Positions 20,686-28,805 of a DNA stretch of 64,000 bases are shown here, piece after piece. Location of the stretch: assembly GCA_963849095.1 (NCBI GenBank), contig CAWKGA010000010.1:186001-250000 (forward strand), read 5' to 3'. The position numbers were made by a program, and so were the translations under genes. The notes below the pieces were generated by a model. That model did not search any database and was not told the origin of the DNA. It saw only the letters and a program-made list of their open reading frames with translations. Position 1 is the stretch's first letter, and each line of letters begins with the position of its first letter. Source of the stretch: JASHUC01 sp963849095 (GTDB taxonomy: Bacteria > Pseudomonadota > Gammaproteobacteria > Steroidobacterales > Steroidobacteraceae).

Positions 20686-23070
20686 ATGGCCACTCTCACG
20701 CACTTCCTCACGGCCGCATCCGAGCGCGGGCGCCTGCATCCGAGCGAGGCGCTGCGGCTGCTCGATCACGACGATCTCCCCTCGCTCACGCAAGCGGCGG
20801 AGGAGCTGACGCTCGCCGGGCACGGCTCGGCGGTGACGTACTCGCGCAAGGTGTTCATTCCGCTCACTCAGCTGTGCCGCGACGTCTGCCACTACTGCAC
20901 CTTCGCCAAGGCGCCGCGCGCGCTCCGCGGCGCTTATCTCCCGCTCGCGGAGGCGCTCGAGATCGCGCGCGCCGGCGCCGCCGCGGGCTGCAAGGAGGCG
21001 CTCTTCACACTGGGGGACAAGCCAGAGCTGCGGTATGCCAAGGCGCGCGCCGCGCTCGCCGGCATGGGCCACGAGAGCACGCTCGCTTATCTCGGAGCGG
21101 CCGCGCGCGAGGTACTGCGGGAGACCGGGCTCCTTCCCCATCTGAATCCTGGGGTCATGAGGCGCGAGGACTTGAGCCGCCTGCGGCCGGTGTCCGTGTC
21201 GATGGGCATCATGCTCGAGACTGCGGCCGACCGGCTCTCGGAGCGCGGCGGCCCGCACTGGGGCTCGCCCGACAAGACTCCCGCCGAGCGGCTCGCCACC
21301 CTCGAGGCCGCCGGCGAGCTCGCCATTCCCTTCACGACCGGCCTGTTGATCGGCATCGGTGAGACGCGGCGGGAGCGCATCGAGGCCCTGCTCGCCATCC
21401 GCGCAGTTCACGAGCGCCACGGTCACATTCAGGAGATCATCATCCAGAACTTTCGCGCCAAGCCCGGAACACGCATGGCGCGCGCGCCCGAGCCGCCGCT
21501 CGCCGAGCATCTGTGGACTCTCGCCGTGAGCCGGCTGATATTCGGGCCGTCCATGTCGCTGCAGGCGCCTCCCAATTTGCAGCCGGACGCGCTCGCGGCG
21601 CTCATCCGGGCGGGCGTCAACGACTGGGGCGGCGTCTCACCGGTCACGCCGGACCACGTCAACCCGGAGGCGCCGTGGCCGCACCTCGTCGAGCTCGCCG
21701 AGCGGACGCAAGCCGCCGGCCGCACGCTCGTCGAGCGGCTCGCCATCACGCCGCCCTTCGCTCGCGAGCCCCTGAAGTGGATCGATCCGGCCGTGCAGTC
21801 CGCCGCGCGCGTTCTTGCCGACAGCAGCGGGCGGGCACGCATCGATGCCTGGCACGCCGGAGCCGCGACGCCGATCCCGGCGGCCGCGCGAGGGTGGCTA
21901 GCCGCCTCTCGCAGCCGGCCACCCGATGCTTCTCGGCCGATTCGCCGCATCCTCGGCGCGGCGCTTCGCGGCGATGCGTTGCAGGCCGACGAGATCGTCG
22001 CGCTGTTCGCCGCCGAAGGCGCCGACTTGCGGCTCATCATTGCGGCCGCCGACCAGCTCCGTGAGGACACGGTCGGCCCAGTCGTCACTTACGTCGTCAA
22101 CCGCAACATCAACTACACCAACATCTGTCTGTACAAGTGCGGCTTCTGCGCCTTCTCCAAGGGCGGAACCAAAGCGCTTCGCGGGCCCGCCTACCTCCTC
22201 GACACGGCCGAGATCGCGCGGCGCACGTCGGAGGCCGCGGAGCGCGGGGCGACCGAGGTTTGCCTGCAAGGCGGCATCCATCCCGACTTCACCGGCAACA
22301 CCTATCTCGACATCGTCGCGGCCGTCAAGCAGGCCGTTCCCGCCATGCACGTCCATGCGTTCTCTCCGCTCGAGGTGACGCATGGGGCACGCACGCTCGG
22401 GCTGTCGCTCGAGACCTTCCTGCGCCGGCTGAAGGCGGCGGGCTTGTCGACGCTGCCCGGCACCGCGGCGGAGATCCTCGACGATCACGTCCGCGCGATC
22501 ATCTGTCCCGACAAGGTGAACACCGGCGAGTGGCTCGAGGTGATGCGCACTGCGCACACCGTCGGCCTGCGCAGCACGGCTACCATCATGTTCGGCCACG
22601 TCGATGAGCCGGTCCACTGGGCCCGGCATCTCCTGCGCCTGCGGCAGCTGCAGGAGCACACCTGCGGCTTCACCGAGTTCGTGCCGCTGCCGTTCGTGCA
22701 CATGGAGGCGCCGCTCTGGCGCAAGGGGCTCGCGCGCCCCGGCCCGACTTTCCGGGAGGCGGTGCTCATGCACGCCGTCGCGCGGCTCGCCCTGCATCCA
22801 TGCTTCGTCAACATTCAAACATCCTGGGTCAAGATGAATGCCGAGGGCGCCGCCGTGTGTCTGCAGGCGGGCGCGAACGACCTCGGCGGCACGCTGATGA
22901 ACGAGTCCATCACGCGCGCGGCAGGCGGCGTCAACGGGCAGGAAATGACGGGCGAGGATCTGCGCCGCATCGCGAGCGCCGCAGGCCGGCCGCTCGCGCA
23001 ACGCACGACGCTCTATGCCGAGCCGGCCGCGACGCCGCTCGTCAGCCGAGCTGCCGCGTCACATCGTTGA
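20686..23070 (+). CDS. fbiC: Bifunctional FO synthase (CofG-CofH fusion)
   Basis: 794 residues, two radical-SAM modules. The N-terminal CofG-like half has the cluster motif Cys64-x3-Cys68-x2-Cys71 (CRDVCHYC). The C-terminal CofH-like half has Cys481-x3-Cys485-x2-Cys488 (CLYKCGFC). CofH joins tyrosine to 5-amino-6-ribitylaminouracil and CofG closes the deazaflavin ring to give FO, the chromophore of coenzyme F420. The single-chain form is the actinobacterial arrangement; archaea use two proteins. cofC and cofE follow within 7 kb. The last 29 bases overlap the 3' end of rseP on the opposite strand. Confidence 0.96.
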   Translation: MATLTHFLTAASERGRLHPSEALRLLDHDDLPSLTQAAEELTLAGHGSAVTYSRKVFIPLTQLCRDVCHYCTFAKAPRALRGAYLPLAEALEIARAGAAAGCKEALFTLGDKPELRYAKARAALAGMGHESTLAYLGAAAREVLRETGLLPHLNPGVMRREDLSRLRPVSVSMGIMLETAADRLSERGGPHWGSPDKTPAERLATLEAAGELAIPFTTGLLIGIGETRRERIEALLAIRAVHERHGHIQEIIIQNFRAKPGTRMARAPEPPLAEHLWTLAVSRLIFGPSMSLQAPPNLQPDALAALIRAGVNDWGGVSPVTPDHVNPEAPWPHLVELAERTQAAGRTLVERLAITPPFAREPLKWIDPAVQSAARVLADSSGRARIDAWHAGAATPIPAAARGWLAASRSRPPDASRPIRRILGAALRGDALQADEIVALFAAEGADLRLIIAAADQLREDTVGPVVTYVVNRNINYTNICLYKCGFCAFSKGGTKALRGPAYLLDTAEIARRTSEAAERGATEVCLQGGIHPDFTGNTYLDIVAAVKQAVPAMHVHAFSPLEVTHGARTLGLSLETFLRRLKAAGLSTLPGTAAEILDDHVRAIICPDKVNTGEWLEVMRTAHTVGLRSTATIMFGHVDEPVHWARHLLRLRQLQEHTCGFTEFVPLPFVHMEAPLWRKGLARPGPTFREAVLMHAVARLALHPCFVNIQTSWVKMNAEGAAVCLQAGANDLGGTLMNESITRAAGGVNGQEMTGEDLRRIASAAGRPLAQRTTLYAEPAATPLVSRAAASHR

Positions 23071-24406
23071 AGATCGCCACCCCGAGCAGCAGCACGATCA
23101 ACGCAAGCCCCACTTGCTGGCCGAACGCGAGCGTGCGCTCGGAGAGCGGACTGCCTTTCACCCATTCGGCGACCTGGAAGACGATCTGGCCCCCATCGAG
23201 GAGCGGGATCGGCAGCAGATTGACGAACGCGATGATGAGGGAGATGAGCACGAGGAATCTCACGAACGAGGCTGCGCCCGCCGAGGCCGACTCCCCGGCG
23301 ACCTCGGCAATCCCGATCGGGCCGCTCAGGTTCTTGAGCGAGACCTGGCCGAGCACCATGCGCCACATGAGCTGGCTCTGCAGCGCCGTCACGTCCCACG
23401 CCTCGCCCGCCGCGGCGCCGAGAGCGGCGGCGGGCGAGAGATTCGTGTGGACCACCATCCCAGGCGGATACACGGCGTCAACAAACATGACGCCGATGAT
23501 CTTCTGCCCGTCCGGGCCGTCCTTCGAGAAGCCGACCTGCACCGAGTGATCCACCCCGGCGCGGCTGTACCGTACCTCGAGCGTCTGGCTCGAGGTCTTC
23601 GCGATTTCGTCACGAATGCCGGTGAAGTCGCTCACCGGCTTGCCGTCGACGGCGAGAATACGATCGCCCGCGTGCAGTCCCGCCTTGGCCGCGGGACTGT
23701 CCTTCTGCACCGCGCTCAAGACGGGCGGGGTGCGCGGCTCCTCGAACTGGAAGCCGATCACGTCGAGCAGGTTGGAGAGGTCGCTCAGTTTCTTGCGCTC
23801 GGCGGTGTCGGTGATCGCCAGCGTGACGGCGCGGGCCGCACTGTTTCCATGCTGCACCGAGAGCTCGGCGCTCCCCCGCGCCAGAATGGAATCGAGGAGA
23901 CCGAACACCACGTCGCCCTGGTCGGCAACGGACTGCCCGTTGATCGCCGTGATGTCGTCCCCGCTGCGCAGCCCCGCGCGCGCCGCGGGCGAGGACATCG
24001 CCACGTCCCCGACGATGGGCCTGTAATCCGTGGAGCCGTTCACCCAGAACATGCCCCAGAGCACGAGAACGGCGAACACCACATTCGCGCCCGGCCCGGC
24101 AAAGAGCACGAGGATGCGCTGCCACGGCGGGCGACGGGTGAACGAGCGGGCGAGATCTTCAGGGGCGACCGGGCCCTCCCGCTCGTCGAGCATCTTCACG
24201 TAGCCGCCCATCGGAATGGGGGCGAGAACGAATTCCGTGCGGTCCGCGCCGACCACCTTGCGCAGCAGCGGCTTGCCGAAGCCGATCGAGAACCTCAGCA
24301 CTTTGAATCCGAGGCGGCGGGCGACCCAGAAGTGGCCGAACTCGTGCACGATCACCAGGAAGCCGACGGCGACGATGTACCACAGGGCGTACCACATCAG
24401 CATCAT
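23042..24406 (-). CDS. rseP: RIP metalloprotease RseP (site-2 protease)
   Basis: 454 residues. The zinc motif HEFGH is at 21-25 in the first membrane segment. Two PDZ domains follow (about 120-215 and 215-300), and a C-terminal NLLPIPLLDGG segment with Asp404 is the third zinc ligand. It performs the second, intramembrane cut of the anti-sigma factor RseA to release sigma E. Usual neighbours (dxr, bamA) are absent; here it lies between FO synthase and a polysaccharide deacetylase. The start ATG 24406 is followed immediately by a second ATG. Confidence 0.96.
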   Translation of the reverse strand: MMLMWYALWYIVAVGFLVIVHEFGHFWVARRLGFKVLRFSIGFGKPLLRKVVGADRTEFVLAPIPMGGYVKMLDEREGPVAPEDLARSFTRRPPWQRILVLFAGPGANVVFAVLVLWGMFWVNGSTDYRPIVGDVAMSSPAARAGLRSGDDITAINGQSVADQGDVVFGLLDSILARGSAELSVQHGNSAARAVTLAITDTAERKKLSDLSNLLDVIGFQFEEPRTPPVLSAVQKDSPAAKAGLHAGDRILAVDGKPVSDFTGIRDEIAKTSSQTLEVRYSRAGVDHSVQVGFSKDGPDGQKIIGVMFVDAVYPPGMVVHTNLSPAAALGAAAGEAWDVTALQSQLMWRMVLGQVSLKNLSGPIGIAEVAGESASAGAASFVRFLVLISLIIAFVNLLPIPLLDGGQIVFQVAEWVKGSPLSERTLAFGQQVGLALIVLLLGVAIFNDVTRQLG

Positions 24407-24478
24407 GCGCGGGGAGCTCCGTATCAGACCGGCGATATCATACCGTGTCCGGCATCCGCTCGGCCGGTGACAAACTGC

Positions 24479-25318
24479 TCATTTCACGCCGTTTTCCCGC
24501 GGCTCGAGCGGGAGGACCGCCGAGCGCAAGGTGACAGCCGTGAGCGCGGCGGCGGCGCAATCTTCAAGCAGGCGTGGGAGCACCTCGAGAATGACCGGTG
24601 AGCCGGCCGCCGTGCGCGCGGCGCGCCCATCGTGCAGCAGCAGGATGTCCCCCGCCTGAAGGCCACGGCTCAGCTTCGCCGCGACGGAGCTGGCGTCGCG
24701 GCGCACCGTATCGAAGCCCCGCCGCGTCCAGCTCGCGAGACGCAGGCCGAGGCGCATCAGAATGGGCTCGAGCAATGGGCTGCGCAGTCCGGCCGGCGCG
24801 CGAAAGAAGATCGGCGCCGACCCGCTCACCTCGCCGATCGTCTCCTGTGCCTCGAGGATCTCGCGTGCGAGGCGGCCTGGTCCGAGCAGCGAGAAATGAT
24901 TCGGATGCCGCTGGCTGTGGTTCTCGATGGCATGTCCTCGGCGCACGATCTCGCGCGCAAGATCCGGATACCGCGCGACCCGCTCGCCGATGCAGAAGAA
25001 CGTCGCCCGGGCCCCATGTTCGTCGAGCTGGGCGAGGACTTGCGGCGTGACCGAGGGCTCCGGCCCATCGTCGATGGTGATGGCGACGCGCCCGGCGGCG
25101 GCGGCGGCCGGAAGCCGGGTCCAGTTGGGGCCGAGCCAGGCGTTGCGCGGCGCGAGCCCGCAGGCGGCGAGCAGCAGGTGATCGGCGACGACGGCGCCGA
25201 GCGCCCAGGGCCACGCGCCGGCGACGGCAAGTGACGCCGCCGCGCCCACGTGAAGAACCGCCGACGTCTTCATGAGCGGCGATGGCAGCAGCCGGTTCAA
25301 TACACTCTTACGAGACAT
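24479..25318 (-). CDS. Polysaccharide deacetylase family protein (NodB domain)
   Basis: 279 residues. An N-terminal hydrophobic stretch (about 15-52) looks like one or two membrane segments. A NodB domain follows with ITIDDGPEPS (the catalytic TFDDGP-type box) and the metal motif ENHSQRHPNHFS. Later boxes FFRAPAGLRSP and LLHDG complete the family set. It probably removes N-acetyl groups from a cell-envelope glycan. It lies 72 bp upstream of rseP on the same strand and diverges from the SDR gene. The start ATG 25318 is preferred; an ATG at 25375 is possible. Confidence 0.85.
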   Translation of the reverse strand: MSRKSVLNRLLPSPLMKTSAVLHVGAAASLAVAGAWPWALGAVVADHLLLAACGLAPRNAWLGPNWTRLPAAAAAGRVAITIDDGPEPSVTPQVLAQLDEHGARATFFCIGERVARYPDLAREIVRRGHAIENHSQRHPNHFSLLGPGRLAREILEAQETIGEVSGSAPIFFRAPAGLRSPLLEPILMRLGLRLASWTRRGFDTVRRDASSVAAKLSRGLQAGDILLLHDGRAARTAAGSPVILEVLPRLLEDCAAAALTAVTLRSAVLPLEPRENGVK

Positions 25319-25380
25319 GGCGAGCAGCTCGGCGGGATGGGGCTGTACTACGAGAGCCTCGCGATCATAATGCATGCCAC

Positions 25381-26250
25381 ATGCCTTCCGAACAGCCACG
25401 AACGCTCGAGGACAAAGTCTGCCTGGTGACCGGTGCGACGAGCGGTATCGGCGAGGCGACGGTGCACGCGCTCGCGGCGCTCGGCGCCACGGTTGTCGCT
25501 CACGGGCGCGACGCCGAGAAGGGCCGGCAGATCGCGGACCGCATCGCACGGGCGAGCGGCAGCGCGGTGAGCTTCGCGCAGGGTGACCTCGCCGCTCTCG
25601 CTGAAGTGCGCAGGCTCGGGGACGAGCTCGACCGGACCCTTCCGAGGCTCGACGTTTTAGTCCTCAACGCAGGCCTCGCGTGCGCGCGCCGCTCGATCAC
25701 CGCCGACGGGTACGAGAGGACATTCGCCGTCAATCATCTCGCGCCTTTTCTGTTGGCCCATCTGCTGCGCGCGAAGCTCGAGCGCTCCGCGGCTGGCCGG
25801 ATCGTGGTGGTCTCCTCCGAGGCGCATCGCGGCGCCCACATCGACTTCGACGATCTGATGCTCGAGCGAGGCTACGGTCAGCTGCGGGCGTACGGCCGCT
25901 CCAAGCTCGCCAATCTCCTGTTCACGCGCGCGCTCGCCCGGCGCCTCGCGGGAACGGCGCTGACGTGCAACGCGCTGCATCCTGGCGTCGTGAGGACCGG
26001 AATATTCCGCGAAGCGCCGGCGCTGCTGCAGGGCGTCCTCTCGACGATCGGCCGGCTTCTGATGCTCTCGCCGGAGCAAGGCGCACGAACGAGCGTCTAC
26101 CTCGCGAGCTCGCCCGATGTCGCCGGCCGCTCGGGCGGCTACTACAGCCGCTGCAAGCTGGCGCAGCCGTCGCAAGCGGCGCGCGACGACGTGACGGCCG
26201 AGCGCCTGTGGGCGGCGAGTGAGAAGCTCGTGGGGGTCGCGGCGGCGTGA
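25381..26250 (+). CDS. Short-chain dehydrogenase/reductase, retinol-dehydrogenase-like
   Basis: 289 residues, classical SDR. The coenzyme motif TGATSGIG is at 17-24, NAG near 96-98, the catalytic Ser in VVSSEAH, and YGRSK at 171-175. Overall pattern (FAVNHLAPFLLAHLL, LHPGVVRTGI) is closest to retinol dehydrogenase/WW-domain-oxidoreductase-like SDRs. It should oxidise or reduce a carbonyl or alcohol with NAD(P). It is convergent with cofC, with the stops only four bases apart. It lies inside the F420 region, but nothing in it suggests F420 use. Confidence 0.88.
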   Translation: MPSEQPRTLEDKVCLVTGATSGIGEATVHALAALGATVVAHGRDAEKGRQIADRIARASGSAVSFAQGDLAALAEVRRLGDELDRTLPRLDVLVLNAGLACARRSITADGYERTFAVNHLAPFLLAHLLRAKLERSAAGRIVVVSSEAHRGAHIDFDDLMLERGYGQLRAYGRSKLANLLFTRALARRLAGTALTCNALHPGVVRTGIFREAPALLQGVLSTIGRLLMLSPEQGARTSVYLASSPDVAGRSGGYYSRCKLAQPSQAARDDVTAERLWAASEKLVGVAAA

Positions 26251-26254
26251 CGAT

Positions 26255-26884
26255 TTACGACCTCGCGACGCTCTGAGCGTCGCTCAGAAACGCATAGCGC
26301 GAGCCACCTCTGTCGGCGAGTGCACGGAGCTGCGCCGGCTCGTCGATGTCCTCTGCGAGGCCTGGACGCCGCACGAGCACGAGAGGCAGGCCTGCGGCAT
26401 GTGCGGCGTCGCCGTGAGCGGCGAGGCTCCCGGCACCAAATCGGGTCGTCACGTCGCGGGACAGGGGGAAGGCGAGCGCGTTGGTACCGCTTTCGGCCCA
26501 GTCGGGCGCAGCCACCACCACGTCCTCTCCGCTCGCGGCGATGAGAGCGCCGATCTCATCGGACGTGACGAAGGGCAGATCGGCGTGCACGACCAACAGC
26601 GTCCCCGCCGTGCCACGCGAGCGAACCTCGCGAGCGGCGTGAGCCACCGCGGCGTTGAGCTCCAGGCCTCGGTCGGAGATATACCCGCAGCCGCGGGGCA
26701 CGAGATGTGGCCCGCTGGTGAGTACGCTCACGCTCGCGATGGCCGGCGTCTCGGCAAGACAGTCGGCCACGTGCGCGAGCATGGCTCGGATCAGCTCGAT
26801 GCGCTGCGGCGTCGCGAGCGCGCGGGAGAGGCGCGCCTTGCCCTGTGCCGGGTCCTTGAGGGGAATGACGGCGGTGACATCCAA
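26255..26884 (-). CDS. cofC: 2-phospho-L-lactate (or phosphoenolpyruvate) guanylyltransferase CofC/FbiD
   Basis: 209 residues. The N-terminus VIPLKDPAQGKARLS is the family's nucleotide-binding start; HADLPFV carries the metal-binding Asp, and the protein ends with the DEPAQLRAL-type tail. It activates a three-carbon phospho-acid with GTP for transfer to FO by CofD. Which acid is used (phospholactate, PEP or 3-phosphoglycerate) differs between lineages and cannot be read here. The start is a TTG at 26884, because the nearby ATG is out of frame and an in-frame stop lies just upstream. It is 52 bp downstream of cofE. Confidence 0.9.
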   Translation of the reverse strand: MDVTAVIPLKDPAQGKARLSRALATPQRIELIRAMLAHVADCLAETPAIASVSVLTSGPHLVPRGCGYISDRGLELNAAVAHAAREVRSRGTAGTLLVVHADLPFVTSDEIGALIAASGEDVVVAAPDWAESGTNALAFPLSRDVTTRFGAGSLAAHGDAAHAAGLPLVLVRRPGLAEDIDEPAQLRALADRGGSRYAFLSDAQSVARS

Positions 26885-26936
26885 GGGTGGCTCCAGCTCA
26901 GTGCTTCCAGGTCAGCAGTTCCGCTCGGTGCTCGCT

Positions 26937-27716
26937 TTAGCGAAATAGGTCTTCCGACTTCGGCCGCAGCAGAGCGCTCGCATTGAGCTCCGGGGCATCC
27001 CACTCGAGGCCGCGCGCCAGCACCAAGGGTGTGCTCTCCGCGCCCTCCCCCATGACGAGGGCCGCGGCGGCCGCGACCGCGTCGGCGAAAGCGACCTCCG
27101 TTACCTCGAGCGCTCGCCCATTGCGGTCGCGCTCGCCACGCCGGTCGATCAGCGACGGAAGCCCTGCGCTTCCGAGCGCAACGTTGACGACGCCCCGGCG
27201 CCAGGGCCGCCCGAAGCTGTCGCTCACGATCACGCCGATCGGCGTCCCGAACCGCTCCATGAGGCGGCGGCGCAGTTCCGCGGCGGACCCGTCGGGGTCG
27301 CGCGGGAGAAGCAAGGCTCTCTCCCGCGATCTATCTTCCGCGCGCGCTGCCGGCACGTTGGAGCGGTCCACGCCGGCATTCGCCATGACGAAGCCGAGCC
27401 GGTGGCGCACGATCAGCACGTTCGGCACGGCGCGGATGATCTCCTCCGTCTCGCCGAGAATGAGCTCGACGAGCCGTGGGTCCTTGCCGGTGAGCCGCGC
27501 CAGCCTCCGCGCCTCGTCCGACGGGACGACCGAATCGAGCTCGACGAGGCGGCCTTCCGCCTTGGAGACGATCTTTTGAGCGACGATGAGCGCGTCGCAT
27601 GCGCGCGGTGCGAGCCGGCTCGCATCGAGCGCCGCGCCGATCAGCGACGCGAGATCGGCGCCGGGCTCGATCTCCGGCAGTCCCGTCACGGCGGTAAAGC
27701 TGACTCCCACTGACAC
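26937..27716 (-). CDS. cofE: Coenzyme F420-0:L-glutamate ligase CofE
   Basis: 259 residues, a stand-alone CofE rather than the longer mycobacterial FbiB with its extra FMN domain. Recognisable segments are DALIVAQKIVSKAEGR near the N-terminus, ANAGVDRSN, VIVSDSFGRPWRRG and NVALGSAGL. It adds the gamma-linked glutamate tail to F420-0 using GTP. The start is a GTG at 27716 with GGGAG seven bases upstream; a second GTG two codons later is possible. cofE and cofC form a unit that diverges from the membrane-protein/PPOX/FGD genes. Confidence 0.94.
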   Translation of the reverse strand: MSVGVSFTAVTGLPEIEPGADLASLIGAALDASRLAPRACDALIVAQKIVSKAEGRLVELDSVVPSDEARRLARLTGKDPRLVELILGETEEIIRAVPNVLIVRHRLGFVMANAGVDRSNVPAARAEDRSRERALLLPRDPDGSAAELRRRLMERFGTPIGVIVSDSFGRPWRRGVVNVALGSAGLPSLIDRRGERDRNGRALEVTEVAFADAVAAAAALVMGEGAESTPLVLARGLEWDAPELNASALLRPKSEDLFR

Positions 27717-27835
27717 GAGTGACTCCCTCAGGCGGCCCTATTATCTATTATGTGGTCTGCGGTAATGCCGTGATGTCGCGTCCGCAAGCCCTGTAAACTC
27801 GCGCCCGACGTTTCCGCACCCGCCCCGAAGCCGCC

Positions 27836-28333
27836 ATGAACACCGAGACCACCGAGCTCCTGCGCTACCTGCCGTTACTGATCGTCTGCGCGCTGCTCAT
27901 CGGCCGCACCCGGCGGCCTCGCGTCATCCGGCCCCACCTCCTCTGGATCCGACCCGCCGTCGTTCTTGCGGCGACTGTCGCGTATGTCTTCGGCGCGTCC
28001 CTACGCGGCCCGCACATCTATCTCACGGGCAGCCTCGTCATCGCAGCCGCCGCGGTCGGGGGCGCGCTCATCGGCGCGGTGCGCGCGCACCTCCTTCGAC
28101 TCAGCAGACATCCCGACACCGGCGCGATCCAGGGGACGTTCACGATGTGGGGCATCCTGCTGCTCCTCGCGTGGTATGTCGGACGGAACCTCCTGCGCCA
28201 GAGCGGCGTCGCCGGCGCGAGCTCACCGTTCAGCCTCTTCAGCGACGCCGCGCTCGCCTTGGTAGCCGCCGCGGTCGTCGCTCAGGCGGTGATCCTCGTC
28301 TACCGCTGCAAGGCTCTCGCCCCGGCCGCCTGA
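27836..28333 (+). CDS. Integral membrane protein, CcdC-like (tentative)
   Basis: 165 residues with about four to five hydrophobic segments (roughly 10-22, 38-55, 60-80, 100-116 and 132-155) and basic loops. The order of helices and the phrase LLIGRTRRPRVIRP recall the CcdC/DUF1453 group, but this is a weak match from memory. The gene lies between divergent cofE and a PPOX-class F420 enzyme, 58 bp before the latter, so it probably belongs to the F420 transcription unit. Function unknown. Confidence 0.7.
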   Translation: MNTETTELLRYLPLLIVCALLIGRTRRPRVIRPHLLWIRPAVVLAATVAYVFGASLRGPHIYLTGSLVIAAAAVGGALIGAVRAHLLRLSRHPDTGAIQGTFTMWGILLLLAWYVGRNLLRQSGVAGASSPFSLFSDAALALVAAAVVAQAVILVYRCKALAPAA

Positions 28334-28391
28334 AACGCAACACGGCGCCAATCGCGGTACCATCTGCGGGTCCGCGCAGGAGGAGTTCCCC

Positions 28392-28790
28392 ATGCCCGCC
28401 ACGCTCGATCAGTACCAGGACCTTCTCAAGGTCAAGAAACCCCTCGCCGCGCTCGCGACGACCATGCCCGACGGCTCTCCGCAGGTGACGCCCGTCTGGT
28501 TCGATTACGACGGCAAGCGCCTGCGCGTCAACTCGGCCAAGGGCCGGGTGAAGTCGCGGAACATGAGCGAAGGCGCGCGTGTCGCGCTGATGATCGTCGA
28601 TCCCGACAATCCGTATCGATACGTCCAGATCCGCGGCCGCGTTGCCGTCGCGACGGAAAGCGGTGCCGACGAGCACATCAACTCTCTCACCAAGAAGTAC
28701 CTCGGTGCGGACGAGTACCCGTACCGGCAGCCGGGCGAGGTTCGCGTGCGCTACGAGATCGAGCCCCTCTCCGTACAGGGAATGAGCTGA
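28392..28790 (+). CDS. PPOX-class F420-dependent oxidoreductase (split beta-barrel)
   Basis: 132 residues, the size of Rv1155-like flavin/deazaflavin oxidoreductases. Typical segments are PLAALATTMPDGSPQVTPVWF, RVNSAKGRVKSRNM (a phosphate-binding strand in this family) and VQIRGRVAVATESGADEHI. Such enzymes reduce small substrates with F420H2, often as dimers. AGGAG lies shortly before the ATG. It ends 15 bp before the FGD-like gene, so enzyme and F420H2 generator are probably made together. Confidence 0.88.
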   Translation: MPATLDQYQDLLKVKKPLAALATTMPDGSPQVTPVWFDYDGKRLRVNSAKGRVKSRNMSEGARVALMIVDPDNPYRYVQIRGRVAVATESGADEHINSLTKKYLGADEYPYRQPGEVRVRYEIEPLSVQGMS

Positions 28791-28805
28791 CGCGCCGGGC
28801 TTGCC

